Positions 1 through 5,573 of a DNA stretch of 6,030 nucleotides are shown in pieces; positions within the stretch are counted from its first letter, which is position 1; each line of letters opens with the position of its first letter. Location: assembly GCA_013812695.1 (NCBI GenBank), contig JACCSZ010000018.1, forward strand, positions 1 through 6,030, in the 5' to 3' direction. This DNA comes from Gemmatimonadales bacterium. GTDB taxonomy: Bacteria; Gemmatimonadota; Gemmatimonadetes; Gemmatimonadales; GWC2-71-9. The translations under genes were made by a program, and so were the position numbers. The notes beneath the pieces were generated by a model. That model saw only the letters and a program-made list of their open reading frames with translations, had not been told where the DNA came from and did no database searches.

Positions 1-515
1 CCGAGGCGATCGACCTGCTCGGCCGCGCCATCCGGGCCGGCCATCCACTCTCCTCCGGCTTTCAGATGGTAGCCGACGAGACCCAGGAGCCGATCTCGAC
101 CGAGTTCCGCCGCACCTTCGAGGAGCAGCGGTTCGGCCTGCCGTTCGATGACGCCATCACCGCGATGGCCGACCGGATCACGCTGGTGGACGTGCGGATC
201 CTCACTACCGCCATCCTGATTCAGCGCACCGTCGGAGGCAACCTTGCCGAGGTGCTCGACAACCTCGCCTCCGTCATTCGCGCCCGATTCACCATCAGAC
301 GGCAGCTGCGCACCTTTACCGCGCAGGGCCGGATCAGCGGATACGTGCTCGCCGTGCTGCCCATCGCCGTCGGGGCAATCATCTACATGCTCAATCCCGA
401 GTATATCGGCCTGCTCTTCGCCTCCGGGATCGGGCGATTCATGCTGGTCACCGCCGGCGTCATGCAGATCATCGGCTATTTGTGGATTCGTAAAATCGTG
501 AACATCGAGATCTGA
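1..515 (+). CDS. tadB: TadB-type pilus assembly / type II secretion F-domain protein (3' part only)
   Basis: Inner-membrane platform protein of the Tad/Flp (type IVc) pilus, which works with TadC to couple the cytoplasmic ATPase to pilin assembly. The gene enters from the left edge; the frame is open from base 3 and gives 170 residues before the TGA at 513-515, so the start and N-terminal membrane segments are missing. What remains is the C-terminal half of a T2SSF domain: an amphipathic cytoplasmic helical region containing RTVGGNLAEVLDNLA, the typical gGNLaevL signature of TadB proteins. It is followed by the basic stretch RARFTIRRQLR, a hydrophobic hairpin (GYVLAVLPIAVGAIIYML, then LMNPEY-like NPEY and a second hydrophobic helix from FMLVTAGVMQIIGYLWI), and a short basic tail. 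The ATG at 66 is internal and not the real start. The tadC-type gene begins 6 bases downstream. Family assignment is strong; TadB rather than TadC is judged from the signature and from order. Confidence 0.9.
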   Translation, partial: EAIDLLGRAIRAGHPLSSGFQMVADETQEPISTEFRRTFEEQRFGLPFDDAITAMADRITLVDVRILTTAILIQRTVGGNLAEVLDNLASVIRARFTIRRQLRTFTAQGRISGYVLAVLPIAVGAIIYMLNPEYIGLLFASGIGRFMLVTAGVMQIIGYLWIRKIVNIEI

Positions 516-521
516 CGCCCC

Positions 522-1457
522 GTGCTTATCGTAGCCGTCATCCTGATTGCGGTTTCCGCCGCGTTCGTCGCGCTCTTTATCGCCGAAGTGGCGCCGCGCC
601 GCGATGCCGCGCTTACCCGCCGGCTGGCCGAGCTCGCGCATGAGCAGGGCAGCACCCCGGAAGTGCTCCGCCGGCGCCGTCGCCAGGCGCAGGCCGAGCA
701 ACTCGCGGGGGTCATCGAGGCCCTGGGCGTCCGCGCCGAGATCGGTTACAAGGATGTTGGTGCGTTACGCCTCCGCTTGATTCAGGCAGGCTTCCCCGAC
801 GCGCGCGCGGTGCCGCTCTACCTGGGCTCCCGACTCTTTCTGCCGGCGGCACTCGGGACGGCGATGTTTCTGGCTCTGCCCGTGGCAGGGTTCCAGTGGC
901 TCGTCGCCTTGATCGGGGCCGCCTGGTTCGGCGTGCTGGGTTACGTCTTCCCGCCGGTCTACATCAGTATGCGGCGCAAGGCTAGACAAAAGGAAATGCA
1001 GAAGGCGCTTCCCGATGCGCTGGACCTTCTAGTGGTTTGCGTAGAGGCGGGACTGGCGCTGAACCAGGCGCTGGTTCGCGTTTCGGAGGAAACGGAGCGG
1101 CTCAGCCCGGTCCTCGCCGAACAGCTCTCGCTGGTCAACCTCGAGATCCGTGCCGGCACCGCCCGGGATGACGCGCTCCGGAACCTGGGCGAGCGTACCG
1201 GCCTCGACGACATCAAGTCGCTGGTGGCCATGCTTGTCCAGACCGACCGGTTCGGCACGTCGATCGCCCAGGCGCTCCGGGTCCAGGCCGATACCCTCCG
1301 GACCAAGCGTCGCCAGCGGGCTGAGGAGGCGGCGGCCAAGACGACGATCAAGCTGGTCTTCCCGCTCGTGCTCTTCATTTTTCCTGCGATGTTTGTCGTG
1401 ATTCTGGGACCGGCCCTGATTCAGATCCTGGAGACGCTGCAGAACTTCGCGATGTGA
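522..1457 (+). CDS. tadC: TadC-type pilus assembly / type II secretion F-domain protein
   Basis: Second inner-membrane platform protein of the Tad pilus, expected to pair with TadB. The product is 311 residues, a normal TadC length. It has an N-terminal membrane helix (about residues 2-25), a basic cytoplasmic stretch rich in Arg (about 28-70), a hydrophobic pair (about 105-150), and then a T2SSF domain (about 163-300). The domain starts at LPDALDLLVVCVEAGLAL and continues through a conserved QTDRFGTSIAQALR segment to a C-terminal hydrophobic hairpin (KLVFPLVLFIFPAMFVVILG). LPDaLDLlvvcvEAGlsl and lvQtdrfGtsia are typical of TadC proteins. The start is GTG at 522, 6 bases after the tadB stop. 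I see no good Shine-Dalgarno there, so translation is probably coupled to tadB. The stop TGA shares bases with the GTG of the next gene (GTGA at 1454-1457). Confidence 0.92.
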   Translation: MLIVAVILIAVSAAFVALFIAEVAPRRDAALTRRLAELAHEQGSTPEVLRRRRRQAQAEQLAGVIEALGVRAEIGYKDVGALRLRLIQAGFPDARAVPLYLGSRLFLPAALGTAMFLALPVAGFQWLVALIGAAWFGVLGYVFPPVYISMRRKARQKEMQKALPDALDLLVVCVEAGLALNQALVRVSEETERLSPVLAEQLSLVNLEIRAGTARDDALRNLGERTGLDDIKSLVAMLVQTDRFGTSIAQALRVQADTLRTKRRQRAEEAAAKTTIKLVFPLVLFIFPAMFVVILGPALIQILETLQNFAM

Positions 1458-1819
1458 GGTACGTTCGGGCGCTCAACCGTACGCGCGGGCGTGAGCTCGG
1501 GGCGCGGGTCGGCCTGGCGGATCGCTGGTGGCTGCGCGCGCGCGGCCTGCTCGGCCGCGCCAGTCTTTCGGAAGGGGAAGGACTGCTGCTTCGCCCCTGT
1601 CGCGCCGTGCACATGCTCGGCATGGGATTTCCGCTCGACGTGGCGTTCCTCGATCCTGACGGCGCGGTATTGGCCCTCTACCCTGACCTCGGCCCGGGTG
1701 GCCGCACCCAATGGCACCGTCACGCGGTCGACGCGCTGGAATTGCCGACCGGCACGCTGGAAGCCACCGGCACCGTCGTGGGTGACATCATCGTCTGCAG
1801 CGCGGAGGAGTTCCGATGA
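1454..1819 (+). CDS. DUF192 family protein
   Basis: A 121-residue protein of the DUF192 family (Pfam PF02643), whose molecular function is not established. The diagnostic region is clear: a WWLRARGLLGR segment (residues 25-35), then GLLLRPCRAVHMLGMGFPLD with C49, H53, M57, F59-P60 and D62, then VAFLDPDGAVLAL, and a C-terminal small-barrel motif ending in GTVVGDII. This matches the family pattern 'C..iHm.gM.fPiDv.FlD.dg.V'. Length is normal for the core domain. There is no signal peptide or lipobox, so a cytoplasmic location is likely, unlike the exported members of the family. The GTG start overlaps the tadC stop, with no visible Shine-Dalgarno. The stop overlaps the ATG of the ATPase gene (ATGA at 1816-1819). 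Tight embedding between tadC and the ATPase suggests a linked role in the pilus system, but that is inference. Confidence 0.87.
   Translation: MRYVRALNRTRGRELGARVGLADRWWLRARGLLGRASLSEGEGLLLRPCRAVHMLGMGFPLDVAFLDPDGAVLALYPDLGPGGRTQWHRHAVDALELPTGTLEATGTVVGDIIVCSAEEFR
1804..1810 (+). promoter_or_regulatory. Strong Shine-Dalgarno for the AAA+ ATPase gene
   Basis: GGAGGAG lies inside the last codons of the DUF192 gene, 5 bases before the ATG at 1816. It fixes the ATPase start at the ATGA overlap. It is the only clear ribosome binding site among the junctions of the 1-5407 gene series, so the ATPase may be initiated independently as well as by coupling. Confidence 0.75.
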
Positions 1820-3174
1820 GCGCCGCTCCCAACTTGCACCACATGCAAGTGCCCGGCCTCACGCAGGACGACCGGCCGTCCGTTCTGGAGACGGTGGGGG
1901 ATACCGGTCTCTCGGGCGAGTTCATCACCGACTTGCTCCTCAAGGTGTTGTACATCCAGGGTGCCCGCAGCGGGCTGCAGGTGATGGAGGTCGTGCGCCT
2001 GCCGTTCCAGTTCGTAGACGACCGGCTGCTCGACCTCCAGCAGCGTCGCATGGTCGAGGTCCGCGGGACCAGCGGTCTCAGTCGGGCGGGGTACATCTTC
2101 GACCTCACGGGTGCGGGCCGAGACCGCGCCCGCGATGCGCTCACGGCCAATCAGTACGTCGGACCCGCGCCGGTGCCGCTCGACCAATACCGCGCATGGA
2201 CGCTGAAGCAGTCCATCACCAACGCTCGCGTAACCCGCGACATGGTGCGCGAGGGGTTCCGCGCGCTCGTGCTCGAGGACGCGATGCTGGAGATGCTCGG
2301 GCCGGCCATCAATTCGGCCAAGTCCCTGTTCCTGTATGGCGCCCCTGGCAACGGAAAAAGCTTCATCTCCGAGACCATCGCCGGGCTCCTCGGTGGAGCG
2401 CTCTACATCCCGTTCGCGATCGAGGTGGACGGTCAGATCCTCCAGCTGTTCGACCCCGTCTACCACCACCCGATCCGTCACGAGCCGGAGTCCATCAGCC
2501 GCGGGCATGACCCGGGAGAGTGGCTCAAGCCGATCGAGGATCACGACCGTCGGTTCATCAAGGTGGAGCGCCCCGTCGTGATGGTGGGCGGCGAGCTCAC
2601 GCTCGATCAGCTCGACCTTCAGTACGACCCGTTCACCAAGATGTATCAGGCCCCGTTCCAGCTCAAATCCAATGGGGGGGTCCTGATTCTGGACGACTTC
2701 GGCCGCCAACGGACCCCGCCGCGGGACCTGCTTAACCGCTGGATCGTGCCGCTAGAAAAGCGGATCGACTTTCTGTCGTTGCACACCGGCGGCAAGTTTC
2801 CAGTGCCGTTCGATACCCTGCTCATCTTCGCCACGAATCTGGCGCCGGCCGATCTCGTGGAAGAGGCATTTCTGCGGCGCATCCACTACAAGATTCATGT
2901 CCTCGGGCCGGACCCCGAGGAGTATCGCGAGATCTTCCGGCGATGCTGCCAGGATCGGGACATCGCGTACCAGGAAGCCGCCGTCCAGCATATCTACGCC
3001 CGATACTACGGGCAGATGAGCATCCAGCCCCGCGCCTGCCATCCGCGCGATATCCTGGACCACCTGCTGGACATCTCGCGATTTCTGGAGGTCGAGCACC
3101 GGCTCAGCACCGAACTGTTGGATCGGGCGTGCCAATCGTACTTCCTGGACGACTCTACGGCAGCCGGCTCATGA
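1816..3174 (+). CDS. AAA+ family ATPase with N-terminal winged-helix-like domain, Flp/Tad-associated
   Basis: A soluble 452-residue protein predicted to hydrolyse ATP as a chaperone-like or remodelling AAA+ machine. Residues about 30-112 look like a winged helix: a helical start (TGLSGEFITDLLLKVLYIQG), a recognition-helix-like LPFQFVDDRLLDLQQRRMVEV, and a wing ending YIFDLTGAGRDRARDAL. A linker (YVGPAPVPL, from residue 114) leads to the ATPase core. Walker A is GAPGNGKS (175-182), Walker B is VLILDDFG (289-296, with D293 D294), the sensor-1 candidate is N341 in LLIFATNL, arginine-finger candidates are R354 R355, and sensor-2 candidates are R406 and R411 in the C-terminal helical lid. The gap between Walker A and B, about 110 residues, is roughly twice the usual AAA+ value, so an insertion is likely. 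No membrane helix is seen. It is not the TadA/CpaF secretion ATPase and not a TadZ/MinD type. I recall similar proteins described as chaperone-like ATPases associated with Flp pilus assembly; substrate and partner are unknown. Confidence 0.85.
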   Translation: MSAAPNLHHMQVPGLTQDDRPSVLETVGDTGLSGEFITDLLLKVLYIQGARSGLQVMEVVRLPFQFVDDRLLDLQQRRMVEVRGTSGLSRAGYIFDLTGAGRDRARDALTANQYVGPAPVPLDQYRAWTLKQSITNARVTRDMVREGFRALVLEDAMLEMLGPAINSAKSLFLYGAPGNGKSFISETIAGLLGGALYIPFAIEVDGQILQLFDPVYHHPIRHEPESISRGHDPGEWLKPIEDHDRRFIKVERPVVMVGGELTLDQLDLQYDPFTKMYQAPFQLKSNGGVLILDDFGRQRTPPRDLLNRWIVPLEKRIDFLSLHTGGKFPVPFDTLLIFATNLAPADLVEEAFLRRIHYKIHVLGPDPEEYREIFRRCCQDRDIAYQEAAVQHIYARYYGQMSIQPRACHPRDILDHLLDISRFLEVEHRLSTELLDRACQSYFLDDSTAAGS

Positions 3175-3848
3175 CCGAAGCCACTGAGGACCACCGGCAG
3201 CACCTGCTTGCCGAGGCGACGCTCTCGCACCGGCTGGAGGAAGTCGAGCGGGAGTACCGCCGGCTTCGACGGCTCAACCTGATGTTCGTCGTCGTCGCCG
3301 CGATCATTCTCGGGCTGGGTGTCGCGCTCGTGACGGTCTCGTCGCGCTACGGGGTGCCGGGCACCGTGGCCGACATCGTCGCAGCGCGACAGTTCGTGCT
3401 CCGAGGCCCCGACGGCGCCGTCCGGGGTGTGTGGGGAACCGACACCGGGGGCGCGCTGCGCCTCGTGCTTCAGGATGCGCAGGCCAGACCGCGGACGAAG
3501 CTCAACCTGCTGAGCGACGGTTCTTCCGGCCTCACGTTTTCGGACAGCGCCGGACGGCCTCGCGCCGTCTTCGCATTTCTTCCCGATCAATCGACCTCCA
3601 TCGTCCTGGCCGACGAATCCGGAAAGACTCGGGTCGTGCTCGGGATCTCGGACGATGGCGGGTCGACCATGGTGTTCGCGGACCGCAACGGCGCTACCCG
3701 CGCCGGTTTGGGGGTGGATCGAAACGGCTCCGGCTCGTTCACGCTCACGGACCGCACCGGCCGCGAGATCACGGAGCCCGAGGCCCAGCCCAGCGCCGCG
3801 GAGGAGCCCGACTCGGCGGCAGTAACCCGGGCTCCCGCCAACCGCTAA
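3171..3848 (+). CDS. Single-pass membrane protein with 23-residue tandem repeats (function unknown)
   Basis: A 225-residue protein I cannot assign to a named family. Residues 1-35 are highly charged, with a heptad-like Leu/Glu/Arg helix (HRLEEVEREYRRLRRL) that could form a short coiled coil. Residues about 36-57 form one membrane helix (LMFVVVAAIILGLGVALVTV). By the positive-inside rule the N-terminus should be cytoplasmic and the rest outside. Residues 75-203 consist of five full 23-residue repeats and a partial sixth, and the tail (about 204-225) is Pro/Ala/Glu-rich and probably disordered. The chosen start is the ATG at 3171, which overlaps the ATPase stop as ATGA. The frame stays open upstream to an ATG at 2943, but that stretch lies inside the ATPase gene and reads like out-of-frame sequence. 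Context suggests an envelope accessory factor of the pilus operon; this is inference. Confidence 0.8.
   Translation: MTEATEDHRQHLLAEATLSHRLEEVEREYRRLRRLNLMFVVVAAIILGLGVALVTVSSRYGVPGTVADIVAARQFVLRGPDGAVRGVWGTDTGGALRLVLQDAQARPRTKLNLLSDGSSGLTFSDSAGRPRAVFAFLPDQSTSIVLADESGKTRVVLGISDDGGSTMVFADRNGATRAGLGVDRNGSGSFTLTDRTGREITEPEAQPSAAEEPDSAAVTRAPANR
3393..3779 (+). repeat. Protein-level tandem repeat, 23 residues (69 bases) per unit, about 5.6 units
   Basis: Within the product of the 3171-3848 gene, units start at residues 75, 98, 121, 144, 167 and 190 with no gaps or insertions. The first residues are FVLRGPDGAVRGV, LVLQDAQARPRTK, LTFSDSAGRPRAV, IVLADESGKTRVV, MVFADRNGATRAG and FTLTDRTGREI. The consensus is roughly hydrophobic-x-[LF]-x-D-x-x-G-x-x-R-x-x-[LFW]-x-x-x-x-[DN]-x-[GS]-x-[ST]. 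The pattern of a strand, a D..G turn, a conserved Arg, a second strand and a Gly/Asp/Ser-rich turn suggests a repeated beta-hairpin, as in a solenoid or propeller-like stack. The DNA units have diverged, so the repeat is kept by selection on the protein rather than by recent duplication. Confidence 0.85.
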
Positions 3849-3856
3849 CTCCCTTA

Positions 3857-5407
3857 ATGATGGCCACTCCCTCCGGCTCGGCTGGCGGCCGGGGGCTGGC
3901 GGCGGAGGTCCGGAGGCGCGTCGCGTTCCTGCTGGCCACGTCAGCCGGGGCGGCGATGACAGTCCTGGGTCTGATCGGTGAATGGCGCAGCCCGCTCAAC
4001 GGTGATGCGGCCTGGATTCTCTATTGCGCCCGCCGAATGCTCGATGGTGAGCGCATGTATGTGAACCTCGTCGAGATCAACCCGCCGCTCGTCTTCTGGT
4101 TGAACCTGCCGGTCATCTGGTTTGCGCGGCTCACCAGCCTTCCCGAGATCCCTACCTACCGCGGCTTCGTGATAGCGCTTGCGCTCCTGTCCCTCGCTGC
4201 ATGCGCCGGCCTGCTGCGTCGGGCGTGGGGAGCGGAGGGGCCCGCAGCGCTGGCGTTTCTGTTCGCCGTGACCACCGTGCTGTTCGCGATGCCGGCCGGC
4301 TACTTCGGCCAGCGCGAGCACCTCGTTCTTGCGCTGATCACGCCCTACCTTCTGGCGGCAGCGGCGGAGCTTCGCGGAGTGGCGATCGGTCGCGGTTCCG
4401 GCGTCGCGCTCGGACTGGCGGCGGCCCTGGCCCTGAGCCTCAAGCCGCACTTTCTGGCGGTGTGGGTGGGCGTGGTCCTGTATGGCTGGTATCGGAACGA
4501 AGGCCGGCGGCGGCGCATCGGTGCGATGAACTGGACGATCGCGCTGACACTGACCCTCTACGCGTTGGCCGTGGTGGTCTTTGAACCGTCGTATCTGCAG
4601 ATTGTCGCGACCCTCGGCACGGCGTACCAGCGCTTCGCCGCACGCTCCGTGGTCAGCATCATGACCCGGGACACCCTACCGCTCTCCGTGCTGGCCGCCC
4701 TGCTGGCCTATGCCGGCTTCCGGCGGGCCGTGGGCGATCGCGAGCTCGCCGATGTCCTGGCGCTGGCATCCGGTGGTTTCCTGCTGGCGGTGGTATTGCA
4801 AGGCAAAGGCTTCGGCTACCACTATCTGCCCGCGATAGGCACGGGGATTTTTCTACTCCTGGTCATGACGGTCAGCCGTGCCGATCGCGCTGGCCCATTG
4901 CTGCGGGTGGCGACGGTCACCTGTGCGGCGCTCATACTCCTGGGGGCGCTCTGGCCATTTCTGCAGGCGTCGGCTCGCCGGGCGCGCGGAGAGCTGAGCC
5001 CGATCGATGTGTCGATGCTGCGCGCCGCTGCCGAGGTTCGCGCGCTGGCGGCCGGACGGCCGATTGCCGTCCTGTCACCTCGTCTCGCGGATGCGTTTCC
5101 ATTGGTGCTCTACAGCGGCACCATGTGGGCGCTTCGAGTGCCCCACCTGTGGTGTATTCAGGCGCGTCCAGGTCAAGTGCGGTCCGCGGCGGAACGTTGG
5201 TGCGTCCACGCCGTGGGCGAGGATCTGGCTCGCAGGCAGCCGCCCGTGGTGCTGCTCAGGCGCTGGTCCGCAGCAGGCCCCGCCGACCTCAGCTTCGATT
5301 TTTCGAGGGCGCTTCGAGAGGACAAGGGGTTCGAGCACCAGTTCAGGTCGTATGGCCTCACCGGGACTGTCAGTGATTTTCTCGTCTACCGCAGGATACG
5401 CCAATGA
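3857..5407 (+). CDS. Polytopic GT-C-like glycosyltransferase / mannosyltransferase-type membrane protein
   Basis: A 516-residue integral membrane protein predicted to transfer a sugar from a lipid-linked donor on the outer face of the inner membrane. The first hydrophobic segment (about residues 22-41) is followed by a loop typical of GT-C enzymes: NGDAAWILYCARRML with D50 as the candidate catalytic acid, then GERMYVNLVEINPPLVFW with E73 and N75-P76-P77. About ten further hydrophobic segments follow to about residue 370. Other conserved-looking motifs are YFGQREHL (149-156), SLKPHF (K196, H198) and FGYHYLP (319-325). Residues about 378-516 form a C-terminal non-membrane domain. The start is the first of two adjacent ATG codons at 3857 and 3860, 8 bases after the previous stop; no Shine-Dalgarno is visible. 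The open frame extends upstream to 3431, but that part is out-of-frame sequence of the repeat gene. Acceptor and donor are unknown; pilin or an envelope glycan is possible from context only. Confidence 0.8.
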   Translation: MMATPSGSAGGRGLAAEVRRRVAFLLATSAGAAMTVLGLIGEWRSPLNGDAAWILYCARRMLDGERMYVNLVEINPPLVFWLNLPVIWFARLTSLPEIPTYRGFVIALALLSLAACAGLLRRAWGAEGPAALAFLFAVTTVLFAMPAGYFGQREHLVLALITPYLLAAAAELRGVAIGRGSGVALGLAAALALSLKPHFLAVWVGVVLYGWYRNEGRRRRIGAMNWTIALTLTLYALAVVVFEPSYLQIVATLGTAYQRFAARSVVSIMTRDTLPLSVLAALLAYAGFRRAVGDRELADVLALASGGFLLAVVLQGKGFGYHYLPAIGTGIFLLLVMTVSRADRAGPLLRVATVTCAALILLGALWPFLQASARRARGELSPIDVSMLRAAAEVRALAAGRPIAVLSPRLADAFPLVLYSGTMWALRVPHLWCIQARPGQVRSAAERWCVHAVGEDLARRQPPVVLLRRWSAAGPADLSFDFSRALREDKGFEHQFRSYGLTGTVSDFLVYRRIRQ

Positions 5408-5420
5408 TTCCCCCCGTCCT

Positions 5421-5434
5421 GCCGCCACCGCGGC
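5421..5434 (+). terminator. Weak stem-loop after the glycosyltransferase gene
   Basis: GCCGC and GCGGC form a perfect 5-base-pair stem around the tetraloop CACC, starting 14 bases after the stop at 5407. The position fits the end of the operon, but there is no T-run behind it, so it is not a standard intrinsic terminator. It may be chance in GC-rich DNA. Confidence 0.22.
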
Positions 5435-5562
5435 GCACTATGATCGGCTAACTGATTATCCGTGAAGCGCTTAAAGGTCGACACTCCGGGCGGGACGGAG
5501 ATCACAGCCCCACTGGATGACCTGGCACATATTCCGAGGTGCTCCCATCGCCAACGCGAACC

Positions 5563-5567
5563 GAGGA
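5563..5567 (+). promoter_or_regulatory. Shine-Dalgarno for the M48 protease gene
   Basis: GAGGA lies 6 bases before the ATG at 5574. It supports this start over the in-frame ATG at 5517, because the product from 5574 begins directly with an Arg-Arg plus hydrophobic signal peptide. Confidence 0.6.
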
Positions 5568-5573
5568 ACGCCC

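Larger units (their letters stand above)
5408..5573 (+). other. Intergenic spacer between the pilus-type operon and the M48 protease gene
   Basis: This 166-base stretch is the only sizeable non-coding gap in the window and marks the boundary of two transcription units. I see no tRNA, riboswitch-like or clear promoter consensus. It contains two short GC stems (5421-5434, and CTCCG/CGGAG at 5484-5500) and an AT-richer patch around 5435-5475 that could hold a promoter for the protease gene, but no convincing -35/-10 pair. An in-frame ATG at 5517 could in principle extend the protease upstream by 19 residues. Confidence 0.6.

Noticed and set aside
13..29. A 17-base exact match between the tadB fragment (13-29) and the DUF192 gene (1546-1562)
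   Set aside because: Both copies encode LLGRA in the same frame relation with GC-rich codons, and no flanking similarity extends the match. Chance plus codon bias explains it better than a mobile or regulatory repeat.
1534..1544. Alternating GC run in the DUF192 gene (possible Z-DNA-prone site)
   Set aside because: It is only 11 bases, coding for Arg/Ala/Arg, and such runs are frequent at this base composition.
1491..2510. Open frame of 339 codons on the + strand, out of frame with DUF192 and the ATPase
   Set aside because: The product is dominated by Arg, Ala, Pro and Ser with no domain, which is the signature of a shifted reading of GC-rich genes. It overlaps two well-supported genes.
1720..2709. 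Long open frame on the - strand (329 codons) opposite the ATPase gene
   Set aside because: It lies opposite the DUF192 and ATPase genes, which have clear family motifs and proper starts. Its product has no recognisable domain, and such mirror frames are common in GC-rich coding DNA.
2943..3170. Upstream extension of the repeat-protein frame to the ATG at 2943
   Set aside because: This part is fully inside the ATPase C-terminal lid, reads as Pro/Arg/Ala-rich out-of-frame sequence, and would place a long non-signal stretch before the membrane helix. The ATGA start at 3171 is much better.
5404..5451. Possible 15-codon gene starting at an ATGA overlap with the glycosyltransferase stop
   Set aside because: It is very short, rich in Pro, has no Shine-Dalgarno and ends in the spacer. 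The ATGA arrangement alone is not enough support.
5484..5500. Inverted repeat CTCCG/CGGAG with a 7-base loop in the spacer
   Set aside because: The stem is only 5 base pairs and no T-run follows, so I could not call it a terminator or operator.
5524..5540. TGGCAC as half of a sigma-54 promoter before the M48 gene
   Set aside because: The -24 element is present, but the -12 element (TTGC-like) is missing at the required spacing, where the sequence reads CCGAG.
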